A DNA stretch of 15,367 nt from JACJXF01 sp964349045 (GTDB taxonomy: Bacteria > Bacteroidota > Bacteroidia > Bacteroidales > GCA-2748055). The notes below the pieces were generated by a model. It saw nothing but the letters and a program-made list of their open reading frames with translations, did no database searches and was not told the DNA's origin. Positions 6,978 to 14,321 of the stretch are shown in pieces. The DNA lies in the NCBI GenBank assembly GCA_964349045.1, contig CAYGFI010000113.1, positions 1 to 15,367 of the forward strand, written 5' to 3'. Position 1 is the stretch's first letter; each line of letters opens with the position of its first letter. The translations under genes were made by a program, and so were the position numbers.

Positions 6978-8207
6978 ATGATCAAAAAGAAAAAACTTAT
7001 TGTCTATCTGGCGCTAATTATAGTGGTTTCAGGTATAGTAGTGCTTACGAAATATAAGCACCTTATCTTTCCCAATGCTTATAGTTCTGTCAGGGATTAT
7101 GAAACCTCAATTGTCGACAGCGGTCAGGTGATTTCAGGTCTTACAGCCGATGGGGTGGTTGAACCTGAAAGCGAAGTACTTCTGTTAAGTCCAGGTCAAA
7201 GTATTATAAAAAAAATACTCAAAGTTGTTGGTACTCATGTAAATACAGGAGATGTCATTTTGAGGCTCGACACTGAAGGTGTTGAGGATCAGATTCTAAA
7301 AATCGAAGATCAGCTCGAAGTTAAGCGCAATAATCTGGAGAAAAACCGTTTATCTGCCAGGGGAATTCAGGTGGATCTTGATTACAATATTGAAATGAAA
7401 AAACTTCAGATTACGTCCCTTAAGGCGGAGCTTGAAGACCAGGAACAGCTTCTTGAAGTGGGAGGAATCTCACCCGCTGCATTTGAAAAAACCAAACAAC
7501 AAAAAGTTATTGCCGACAAGGAGATGGAAATGACCCTGGAGAAAAACTCCATCCGCCTAAAGCAATTGCTGGCTGAGGAGAACGGGCTTCTGCTGGAAAT
7601 AAAAATGCAGGAGAGGGACCTGGAAAACGCGAAAGAATTACTCGACAAAATGGTGTTAAAAGCGCCATCCTCAGGAATTATTTTAAGTGTGTTTGCTAAA
7701 GAAGGCGAAAAAGTCAGCCAGTCACAAACATTGGTAAGAATGTCGGACTTGTCTAAATACAAAATAACCGCCGTGATAGATCAGAAGGATGCAGATTTTG
7801 TGAAAACAGGTGGTCTGGCTTTTGCTCTGGTCGATAAAGCCAATGTTCCTGGTCAGATAGGAAATATCAAACCCATTGTTGAAAATAATAAAATTGAATT
7901 TAACGTCCATATGAATTATTCCAGTCAGGATTATTTTAAGCCTAACCAAAATGTTGAGATTCTCATTGTTATTGCTGTAAAAGATAGTGTATTACGAATC
8001 AGGAATGGTCCGGCAATAAATAGTGATAAAATTCAATACCTATTTAAAATTCAGGAAACAACATCTGTACGAACCGTGGTGGAAACCGGGCTTCACGGAA
8101 AAGAATATGTTGAAATAAAATCGGGAATAAACAAGGGAGACCAGGTGATTATTTCCGACATGACACCTTTCCGGCATAAAGAAGAAGTCAATCTTAAAGA
8201 TAAATAA
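6978..8207 (+). CDS. HlyD/MacA-type periplasmic adaptor (membrane fusion protein)
   Basis: Adaptor subunit that links an inner-membrane transporter to a TolC-type channel. The protein has 409 residues: a lysine-rich N-terminus (MIKKKKL), one membrane helix at about 7-24, then the periplasmic part. The first half of a lipoyl-like domain is around 50-100 (KKILKVVGTHVNTGDVIL). A coiled-coil hairpin follows at about 105-220, rich in Leu, Glu and Lys. The second lipoyl half is at about 224-255 (KAPSSGIILSVFAKEGEKV). A beta-barrel and a membrane-proximal domain complete it. The TolC-type gene starts 8 bases after the stop. Most relatives sit beside ABC (MacB-like) or RND pump genes, but none is present here. 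The pump could be encoded elsewhere. No cargo can be inferred with confidence. Confidence 0.85.
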   Translation: MIKKKKLIVYLALIIVVSGIVVLTKYKHLIFPNAYSSVRDYETSIVDSGQVISGLTADGVVEPESEVLLLSPGQSIIKKILKVVGTHVNTGDVILRLDTEGVEDQILKIEDQLEVKRNNLEKNRLSARGIQVDLDYNIEMKKLQITSLKAELEDQEQLLEVGGISPAAFEKTKQQKVIADKEMEMTLEKNSIRLKQLLAEENGLLLEIKMQERDLENAKELLDKMVLKAPSSGIILSVFAKEGEKVSQSQTLVRMSDLSKYKITAVIDQKDADFVKTGGLAFALVDKANVPGQIGNIKPIVENNKIEFNVHMNYSSQDYFKPNQNVEILIVIAVKDSVLRIRNGPAINSDKIQYLFKIQETTSVRTVVETGLHGKEYVEIKSGINKGDQVIISDMTPFRHKEEVNLKDK

Positions 8208-8215
8208 TATTTATT

Positions 8216-9712
8216 ATGCCAGTTCAAGTAAGAATTAATACATTAACTTCATTTTTATCAGCCATATTTTTCCTTCCATGTGTGGGTCAGGATGCCGGTA
8301 AAATATCTCTGAATTTGCAAAACGCTGTGGATCTGGCAATACACCAATCCTCATCGGTGATGTATACACAAAACAGAGCCGTAAATTATTTCTGGAGGTA
8401 TAAGAATTATCAAACAATGTATCGGCCCCAACTTAATCTGAATGGTGAGTTCCCGGATTATACCCAATCCACTACACCAATTACACAACCCGATGGGAGT
8501 GTAGAATTTAAACAAGTATTTAACATGCATGGATCCGCAAGATTGTCGCTGAATCAGCCCATACCGAAACTGGGCACCTATGTTTACGCGGCTACTTCGA
8601 TTTACCGGGCACAGGATTTTAACCTCGATAAAGTTGATTTCTCTGGAAGTCCGTTCAGCATTGGATTCTACCAGCCTCTGTTAGCCTACAATAATATGAA
8701 ATGGAGAAAGATCACTGAACCCATGGTTTACGAGGAGTCTCAGAAAGAATTTATTGAATCAATTGAAAGGATCAGTCAGAATACAACCATCAGATTCTTT
8801 CGCTATCTGCGAGCACAAACCGATAATACCCTGGCCGAAAGTAATCTTAAAAACAGTCAGAACAACCTCAGGATTGCTGAATCGAAGCGGGAGCTTGGGA
8901 AAATTTCCGAAAATGATTTCAGCCGAATCAAACTTTCTGTATATAATGCCCAGAAAGCCCAGAATAAAGCACATATGGATCTTAAGAATGCAGATTTTGA
9001 GCTAAAATCTTACATAGGTCTTGACCAGGATCAGGAGATAGAACTAGTTATCCCTCTAAACGCGGTGTTCTTCGAAATTGATCCAGAGAAAGCTGTCAGG
9101 GAGGCTAAAGAAAACAGGAAGGAAACACCACAGTTCGAACGTCGCCTGATTGAAGCGGAAGAAGCCCTGGTGCAAGCCAAACGCAGTGGTGGAGTCAGCG
9201 CTACCTTGCAGGGAAGTTATGGCATCTCAAACAGCTCTGATGAATTCCTTATGGTTTATAATAATCCCGAAAGACAACGTTTGCTGAGCCTTAAGGTAAG
9301 TATGCCAATTATGGACTGGGGAAGGGCAGCTTCAAGAATTAAACTGGCCGAATCAAGAAGTGATCTTGTTAACTTTGATGTGGAAAAAGAAAAAATGGAT
9401 TTCGAGCGTGAGGTAATTGTCCAGGTCGAACAGTTCAACCTGCTGAAAGATTGGATCACTACCGCTGAAGAGGCCGATAAAGTTGCAGAGAATGGATACC
9501 AGATAGCATTAAAGAAATTTCAGAATGGTGAAATTAGCATTACAGACCTGAATATTTCTCTTCAGGAGCGCGAAAGTGCAAAACGTGATTATATCGCTTC
9601 ACTCCAATCATACTGGGTAGCCTATTACAATCTACGGATACTGACACTTTTCGATTTCATGAGGAACGAAAAGATTTGGTATTATAATCCCATGCTGGAG
9701 GATCAGAATTAG
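8216..9712 (+). CDS. TolC-family outer-membrane efflux/secretion channel
   Basis: Outer-membrane trimeric channel partner of the adaptor encoded just upstream. The 498-residue protein has a signal peptide ending near residue 25 (FLPCVGQ). The body shows the family pattern of two internally similar halves made of long amphipathic helices, including LSLNQPIPKLGTYV (about 111-124) and SLKVSMPIMDWGRAASRI (split across 361-378), the equivalent strand in the second half. Helical stretches with regular Leu/Ala/Gln spacing lie at about 180-265 and 390-470. A Cys before the signal cleavage site is not in a convincing lipobox. The gene is 8 bases after the adaptor gene, so cotranscription is very likely. 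Only a weak five-pair hairpin follows the stop, and the next gene has its own promoter. Confidence 0.88.
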   Translation: MPVQVRINTLTSFLSAIFFLPCVGQDAGKISLNLQNAVDLAIHQSSSVMYTQNRAVNYFWRYKNYQTMYRPQLNLNGEFPDYTQSTTPITQPDGSVEFKQVFNMHGSARLSLNQPIPKLGTYVYAATSIYRAQDFNLDKVDFSGSPFSIGFYQPLLAYNNMKWRKITEPMVYEESQKEFIESIERISQNTTIRFFRYLRAQTDNTLAESNLKNSQNNLRIAESKRELGKISENDFSRIKLSVYNAQKAQNKAHMDLKNADFELKSYIGLDQDQEIELVIPLNAVFFEIDPEKAVREAKENRKETPQFERRLIEAEEALVQAKRSGGVSATLQGSYGISNSSDEFLMVYNNPERQRLLSLKVSMPIMDWGRAASRIKLAESRSDLVNFDVEKEKMDFEREVIVQVEQFNLLKDWITTAEEADKVAENGYQIALKKFQNGEISITDLNISLQERESAKRDYIASLQSYWVAYYNLRILTLFDFMRNEKIWYYNPMLEDQN

Positions 9713-9800
9713 AATAAGATCTTTCTGAAGATTATGAATTAAATAGTCTTAGTAACTTCTGACCTTACCCATGAATAGTAAAAATAAAAAAATGAAGTTC

Positions 9801-9833
9801 TGTTGCTGATTCTGAAAAATTATTGTAAGTTTG
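9801..9833 (+). promoter_or_regulatory. Bacteroidota-type promoter of rplS
   Basis: A -33-like element TGTTG (9801-9805) is separated by 20 bases from TAAGTTTG (9826-9833), an exact match to the TAnnTTTG -7 box. Transcription would start near 9840. This excludes the in-frame TTG at 9831 as start codon and supports the ATG at 9876. Confidence 0.65.
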
Positions 9834-9875
9834 CGACCTGTAATTTTAAAGGAAATAATTAAATATTCTACCAGG

Positions 9876-10223
9876 ATGGACTTGATGAAAGTTGTTGAAA
9901 AAGCATTCACCCCGGATATGACCGTTCCAGAGTTCAGTAGCGGTGATACAATTACCGTTCATTATAAAATTAAAGAAGGTAACAAAGAAAGGGTACAACA
10001 GTTCAGAGGGACTGTTATTCAGAGAAAAGGCGAAGGCGTTACCCGTACTTTTACAGTTAGAAAAATGTCGGGAGCTATTGGTGTGGAAAGAATTTTTCCC
10101 GTAACCTCCCCTTTTATTGAAAAAATCGAAGTTAATAAACACGGTCATGTTCGAAGAGCCAAAATTTTCTACCTTCGGAATCTGACTGGAAAAAAAGCCA
10201 GAATTCAGGAAAAAAGATATTAA
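9876..10223 (+). CDS. rplS: 50S ribosomal protein L19
   Basis: Structural protein of the large ribosomal subunit, located at the 30S-50S interface. From the ATG at 9876 the protein has 115 residues (MDLMKVVEKAF...), the usual L19 length. Family blocks are clear: GDTITVHYKIKEGNKERVQQFRG (split over about 23-45), TVRKMSGAIGVERIFPV (about 65-81), and SPFIEKIEVNKHGHVRRAKIFYLR followed by GKKARIQEKRY at the C-terminus. A longer frame opens at a TTG at 9831, but that codon lies inside the -7 promoter box. Unlike the rpsP-rimM-trmD-rplS operon of many bacteria, the gene stands alone here, with its own promoter and a strong terminator. Confidence 0.97.
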   Translation: MDLMKVVEKAFTPDMTVPEFSSGDTITVHYKIKEGNKERVQQFRGTVIQRKGEGVTRTFTVRKMSGAIGVERIFPVTSPFIEKIEVNKHGHVRRAKIFYLRNLTGKKARIQEKRY

Positions 10224-10239
10224 TGAATTTTCTTCTCAC

Positions 10240-10271
10240 AAAAAGCTGCCGTCAAAAAGCAGCTTTTTTTT
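10240..10271 (+). terminator. Rho-independent terminator of rplS
   Basis: AAAAAGCTGC (10240-10249) can pair with GCAGC plus the T run (10259-10271), giving a GCTGC/GCAGC core extended by A-T pairs and ending in eight T residues. It starts 17 bases after the rplS stop. Confidence 0.88.
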
Positions 10272-10479
10272 ATACCAACTTTAGCTGAAATAAAAGTCCC
10301 TGATCAGGTCTGTTAATTTATAATGAAAATGAATTAGTATAAAAACTAACTGTGGTATGGTTATTGAAATAATTTTATTAATATTTGAAAAAAATATTTT
10401 TAATTTTATGAATTAAGAAAATATTAGTAATCGTTTTTTACGGAATTAAACTCAAATATTAAACTTAAAAAATAATACC

Positions 10480-11016
10480 ATGAATTCACTGCTTAAAAGT
10501 ATTGTAATAGTAATATCAATCTCTTTAACAGGAGGAAATGCCCTACTGGCCCAACAGTTTAAATACATTGGAGCTGATAAGTGTAAAATATGCCATAATA
10601 AACCGGCTACAGGAGATCAGTATAAAATATGGGCAGGCACGTTGCATGCCCAGGCTATGAAATCCCTAAACAATGAAGCATCCTGGGCCTATGCCAAAAA
10701 GAACAACATTGCTGACCCTACAAAGGAACCCAAATGTCTTAAATGTCATTCCACTGCTGCCAGTGTTCCGGCCAACCTGATTGCTACAATTACAGTAGCC
10801 GAAGGTGTATCGTGTGAATCATGTCATGGTCCGGGCAGCATGTATAAGAGTCCGACAATTATGAAAAATCAGGCCCTTAGTATAAAAAATGGATTAATTA
10901 TCCCTAACCAGGCAACATGCGAAACATGCCATAATAAAGAGAATCCTTTCTATAAACCGTTTAATTACGCAACTGCTTTTTCAAAGGTGGCACATCCAAA
11001 TCCGGCGAAAAAGTAA
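10480..11016 (+). CDS. Periplasmic tetraheme cytochrome c (c554-like)
   Basis: Exported multiheme c-type cytochrome, probably a soluble periplasmic electron carrier. The 178-residue protein has a signal peptide ending at about residue 25 (LLAQ). It has four heme-binding motifs: CKICH (35-39), CLKCH (86-90), CESCH (112-116, followed by GPGS) and CETCH (147-151). The segment WAGTLHAQAMKSL (51-63) carries a conserved-type HA motif; in c554-like families such a His is a distal heme ligand. The spacing CxxCH, about 50 residues, CxxCH, about 25 residues, CESCHGPG, then a final CxxCH is typical of the cytochrome c554 family. A strong terminator follows, so it is probably monocistronic. It lies upstream of the membrane heptaheme quinol dehydrogenase and could accept electrons from it; that link is inference. 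It is too short to be a complete catalytic reductase. Confidence 0.88.
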   Translation: MNSLLKSIVIVISISLTGGNALLAQQFKYIGADKCKICHNKPATGDQYKIWAGTLHAQAMKSLNNEASWAYAKKNNIADPTKEPKCLKCHSTAASVPANLIATITVAEGVSCESCHGPGSMYKSPTIMKNQALSIKNGLIIPNQATCETCHNKENPFYKPFNYATAFSKVAHPNPAKK

Positions 11017-11044
11017 AATAAGGAACCGGAGGTTACAGTATAAC

Positions 11045-11082
11045 AAACTCCTTTATTACGTCTGTATTAAAGGAGTTTTTTT
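11045..11082 (+). terminator. Rho-independent terminator after the tetraheme cytochrome
   Basis: A perfect 11-pair stem, AAACTCCTTTA (11045-11055) with TAAAGGAGTTT (11068-11078), closes a 12-base loop and is followed by more T residues (seven in a row in total). Confidence 0.88.
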
Positions 11083-11133
11083 ATGATATTTCTTATTCCC
11101 TATCCTCAGGGAAATAAAATGTCCACCAAACCT

Positions 11134-11154
11134 AAATTCTAAATTCTAAATTCT
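11134..11154. repeat. Three tandem copies of AAATTCT
   Basis: The heptamer AAATTCT occurs at 11134-11140, 11141-11147 and 11148-11154. It lies just upstream of the candidate promoter of the lipoprotein gene. It may be a simple slippage repeat. Confidence 0.8.
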
Positions 11155-11170
11155 AATAAATATTTATTTT

Positions 11171-11178
11171 TATTTTTG
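11171..11178 (+). promoter_or_regulatory. Candidate -7 box for the NrfJ-like lipoprotein gene
   Basis: TATTTTTG matches TAnnTTTG exactly, 36 bases before the ATG at 11215. No clear -33 element is visible. It overlaps an in-frame TTG at 11176, which argues against that codon as the start. Confidence 0.4.
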
Positions 11179-11214
11179 TTGATTAATTTGATAACCATTA
11201 AAACTTTATACTAT

Positions 11215-11916
11215 ATGAAATCAATCCTATCAGTTGCAATAATATTCCTATTTCTAACTGCTTGTCAGTCGAATCAAAGTTCAAAACCCATAAACCTGGC
11301 AAATCCGGCAAGTCATGAGGTTGTTGTCAAAGAAGTAATTCAGGTTACTGAATACACGTATATCCGGGTAACAGAAAACGGGACAGAACGTTGGTTAGCT
11401 ACCCCTCCGATAAAGGCTGAAAAAGGTGAAACCTATTATTATGAAGGTGGCTTTGAAATGAGAAATTTTAAAAGCAAAGAATTGGACAAAACTTTTGAAA
11501 GCATCCTTTTCCTCGAAGGGATAAGTACTGCACCCCTTGAAACAGGCAGTGGAGATGTTATGATTTCTCCTGGCGCCACAACAATTAAAGACGGGAAAAA
11601 AGAGATAAGTATTACGCCTGTCGAAGGTGGAATAACAATAGCTGCTTTGTATGCAGACAGGGATTCTTACGTCGGAAAGATTATTAAAGTAAAAGGAGAA
11701 GTTACAAAATTCTCCCCGGAGATCATGGAATCGAACTGGATTCACTTGCAGGACGGAACAGAATCTGATGGGTTTTTCGATCTGGTAATTAATTCCGGTG
11801 AGACTGTTAATCCGGGGGATGTTGTGGTTTTTGAAGGAAAAATAGTAGTGGATAAGGATCTCGGCTATGGTTATTTTTTCGAAGTATTGATGGAAAATGC
11901 AAGTACAATAAAATAA
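11215..11916 (+). CDS. Lipoprotein with two NrfJ-like/OB-fold-like domains
   Basis: From the ATG at 11215 the protein has 233 residues and a clear lipoprotein signal (FLFLTAC, lipid-anchored Cys17). Domain 1 (about 36-103) contains YTYIRVTENGTERWLATPP and GGFEMRNFKSKELDKTF. This is the pattern (tYiqv..g..Wva.p, then a glycine loop, M..F.Sk.L.rtF) of NrfJ-like proteins found near nrf and other multiheme cytochrome genes. Domain 2 (about 136-231) contains GKIIKVKGEVTKFSPEI and NWIHLQDGT with a following GD.V.FEG.I strand, an OB-fold-like pattern often annotated as DNA-binding although the protein is exported. The role of NrfJ is not well established; assistance to cytochrome maturation or function is the usual suggestion. 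It stands between two multiheme cytochrome genes, which supports a link with them. It has no CxxCH motif, so it is not a cytochrome. Confidence 0.72.
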   Translation: MKSILSVAIIFLFLTACQSNQSSKPINLANPASHEVVVKEVIQVTEYTYIRVTENGTERWLATPPIKAEKGETYYYEGGFEMRNFKSKELDKTFESILFLEGISTAPLETGSGDVMISPGATTIKDGKKEISITPVEGGITIAALYADRDSYVGKIIKVKGEVTKFSPEIMESNWIHLQDGTESDGFFDLVINSGETVNPGDVVVFEGKIVVDKDLGYGYFFEVLMENASTIK

Positions 11917-12232
11917 AGATTTTTACCTGTTAATATCTAAACAACGGATCTTCAGTATTTTATTAAATTTTTTAGCCGGTAAAGCGGAAGATTAAATTTG
12001 ATTTTTTGAAATTTCCAAATTTTTTCCACTTTGCCGGCTTACTTTAATTTCAATATAAATTGTAACGCATCAATTCAAAAAGACCCTGTTTCCTATTGAA
12101 ACCTAAGTATTTTGGACGTAAATTCGTATAAATTTATGAAACTGCAGATTTTCAATGCTTGGTTTGCATTTTTGTGAAATGTATTATATATACGGAATAA
12201 TTCATAAGATATTAATATTAAAACTTTAATTC
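11917..12232. other. Intergenic region with one long hairpin
   Basis: 316 bases without a gene. They contain the long imperfect dyad at 11974-12039 and, closer to the next gene, an AT-rich stretch including a short inverted repeat GTTTC-ctatt-GAAAC near 12088. No confident -7/-33 pair is seen for the following cytochrome gene. Confidence 0.6.
11974..12039. other. 66-base structured element (long imperfect inverted repeat)
   Basis: AGCCGGTAAAG (11974-11984) pairs with CTTTGCCGGCT (12029-12039) with one T-G wobble. Inside it, GGAA can pair with TTCC, and AAATTTG (11994-12000) pairs with CAAATTT (12016-12022). No T run follows directly, so it is not a standard terminator, although it may end or protect the transcript of the lipoprotein gene. 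Confidence 0.6.
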
Positions 12233-13732
12233 ATGAAATTACCACAATCGGTTTATAATTGGACATCAATCCTTGGAAGTGTACTGGCATTAATAAGTTT
12301 GGGATTAATAATTTTCACGTTTACTATTTCAACCTTTTTTGAACTGGGAAGCTCCTATATTGGATTATTTATCTATATAATCTTTCCGATGATTTTGGTT
12401 TTGGGATTACTACTAATTCCGATTGGAATATTTTTCACGAGGAAAAAACTAATAAAAAGAGGGGAAAAGCAGGAGTTTCACTGGCCGAAAATTGATCTCA
12501 ACGATATTAAATACCGTAATGCCTTCGTGATTTTTATCTCTACTACTTTTGTGTTTATATTCATATCAGCCATAGGCACCTATGAGGCATTCCACTATTC
12601 AGAATCAGTGCAGTTTTGTGGTACATTATGCCACAAAGTAATGGAACCTGAGTATGTTGCATATCAAAACTCACCCCATGCAAGGGTAGCTTGTGTAGAA
12701 TGTCATGTTGGCCCTGGCGCCGACTGGTATATACGCTCAAAATTATCCGGACTTTACCAGGTATATTCGGTAATGTTTGGTTTGTATCCAAGGCCTATTG
12801 AGACTCCTGTTAAAAATTTAAGACCCGCCAGGGAAACATGTGAAAAGTGTCACTGGCCTGAAAAGTTTTATGCTCAAAAAAGCCGGTTGGAAAAGCACTA
12901 TTTAGCGGATGAAAACAGTACTGCCTGGGATATTAATTTGAATATGAAAATCGGATCTTCTCACAGCGCCCTCGGTTTGATTGAGGGTATTCACTGGCAT
13001 ATTAATCCTGATATCAGTATTGAATATATTCCTAGCAGTGAGGACGACATGATAATTGACTGGATTAAATCCACTCATTTAAAAACCGGAAAGGTGGAAA
13101 TTTTTGAAAATCAATTGAATCTTTTATCTGCAAATTATATTGACTCCATTCCCAAAAGAATTATGGATTGCATGGACTGTCATAACCGGCCTTCTCACCG
13201 CTATGCATCACCCGCTAGTTTTATTGATAATGCAATTACTGCAGGCCAGATTCCACAGAATATCCCCTGGATAAAAATGGCATGTATTGAAGCTACAAGA
13301 ATTGAAACAAGCTCTAATGACTCAGCACAGTTGCTTATTGCTAAAAACCTTACAGATTATTATGCCAATAATTATCCGGAAGTGCTCGATGAAAATCCTG
13401 ATGCTATAAAAAAAGCTATTACGGGTTTGCAGAAAGCTTATTCTCAGAACGTATTTCCCTACATGAGAGTTACGTCATCAGCTTACCCCGACCATATAGG
13501 ACACAAAGAAACTTTAGGTTGTTTCAGATGTCATGATGACAATCATTTTTCTGAGGCAGGAAAAACAATTTCAAAGGATTGTAATTTATGTCATGTAATC
13601 AAAGCTCAGGGGATTCCCGGTTCAATGCAAAGTGTTTCTATAATGGATACATTGAATTTTGTCCATCCGGTGGATATTGATAATGCCTGGCAGGATATGA
13701 CATGTTCTGAATGCCATTCTGCACTGTATTAG
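12233..13732 (+). CDS. Heptaheme NapC/NirT-family quinol dehydrogenase, ImcH-like
   Basis: Inner-membrane multiheme cytochrome that probably oxidises menaquinol and passes electrons to periplasmic carriers. The 499-residue protein has three N-terminal membrane helices at about 13-35, 43-68 and 97-117, then a periplasmic heme domain. Seven heme sites are visible: CGTLCH (129-134, a CX3CH variant), CVECH (154-158), CEKCH (203-207), CMDCH (313-317), CFRCH (430-434), CNLCH (450-454) and CSECH (491-495). The block around heme 1 and 2 (HKVMEPEY, NSPHARVACVECHVGPG, RSKLSG) is diagnostic of the NapC/NirT/NrfH family. Three helices plus seven hemes match what is known of Geobacter ImcH, needed for respiration to higher-potential extracellular acceptors, and exceed the single helix and four hemes of NapC or NrfH. 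Family membership is firm; functional equivalence to ImcH is inference. No reductase gene is adjacent. Confidence 0.9.
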   Translation: MKLPQSVYNWTSILGSVLALISLGLIIFTFTISTFFELGSSYIGLFIYIIFPMILVLGLLLIPIGIFFTRKKLIKRGEKQEFHWPKIDLNDIKYRNAFVIFISTTFVFIFISAIGTYEAFHYSESVQFCGTLCHKVMEPEYVAYQNSPHARVACVECHVGPGADWYIRSKLSGLYQVYSVMFGLYPRPIETPVKNLRPARETCEKCHWPEKFYAQKSRLEKHYLADENSTAWDINLNMKIGSSHSALGLIEGIHWHINPDISIEYIPSSEDDMIIDWIKSTHLKTGKVEIFENQLNLLSANYIDSIPKRIMDCMDCHNRPSHRYASPASFIDNAITAGQIPQNIPWIKMACIEATRIETSSNDSAQLLIAKNLTDYYANNYPEVLDENPDAIKKAITGLQKAYSQNVFPYMRVTSSAYPDHIGHKETLGCFRCHDDNHFSEAGKTISKDCNLCHVIKAQGIPGSMQSVSIMDTLNFVHPVDIDNAWQDMTCSECHSALY

Positions 13733-14321
13733 TCAGGTATACTGATTTAAGGATTTTTACATGGACCAGGGAAAAAATGCACAGAGAAACCTTTCTTGCT
13801 ACGTTTCAACATAATAGTACCAGCTACTATTTCATGAATATTATTTATTCCAAGTATAAATAATATTAAAAATTGATAATTTTTTCAAATAGATGTATTA
13901 TTGACGACAATTAGTTAGTAATTTTCAGCATTATAATTTTAAACAACTGAGTGTTGGACTTTATAATACAGCGGTTTAAATCTTTTATATTTGTTTGATT
14001 TCATATTTATCTTACTATGTTCTTTGTTTTTTTGACAAGAGCCCTGCAAGATTCATAATTAATATGATAAATGGTTTTTAGTTCTTTTAATACAGTTAAA
14101 TTTTATAAAAAGACATAAGGAAACTTAAAAATGCTTAAATCTAATCCATTAAGTTCCAAATATGTTTTCTGCTAAATATTGTTTGCAAAATCATTTGCAA
14201 TGCTTTTGATTTTAATTCACTAACTATAAATGAAAACAAATCAAATAAAGCTCAATCTATTGTGATGGAAAGAAATTATTCTTCAAAATATAATAACTCA
14301 AATGTGAAAAGTAAATTTAAC
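13733..14321. other. Very AT-rich intergenic region before the tetraheme lipoprotein gene
   Basis: About 590 bases (530 if the GTG at 14262 is the true start) with no convincing gene on either strand. It contains a TATATTTG box at 13986-13993 (exact TAnnTTTG match, no good -33), a perfect dyad at 14183-14200, and an imperfect FNR-like half-dyad TTGAT-TTTA-ATTCA at 14206-14219. Only tiny open frames (14-17 codons) are present. Confidence 0.55.
14183..14200. promoter_or_regulatory. Perfect inverted repeat, possible operator
   Basis: TTGCAAA (14183-14189) and TTTGCAA (14194-14200) form a perfect 7-4-7 dyad around ATCA. The spacing and symmetry suit a dimeric regulator. It lies about 120 bases before the lipoprotein cytochrome start. 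The binding protein is unknown. Confidence 0.4.

Noticed and set aside
9719..9732. Hairpin ATCTT-tctg-AAGAT after the TolC-type gene as a terminator
   Set aside because: Only five weak pairs and no T run follow, so it does not meet the usual criteria.
11395..11745. Antisense frame of 116 codons within the lipoprotein gene
   Set aside because: It is the shadow of a supported coding frame. Its Cys/Phe-rich product resembles no known protein.
13761..13814. 17-codon frame after the heptaheme cytochrome gene
   Set aside because: Too short, with no recognisable motif or promoter.
14131..14175. 14-codon leader peptide frame (MLKSNPLSSKYVFC) with AAGGA upstream
   Set aside because: The Shine-Dalgarno-like spacing is suggestive, but the genome seems not to rely on such sites and there is no attenuator structure after it. 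Chance is likely in this AT-rich region.
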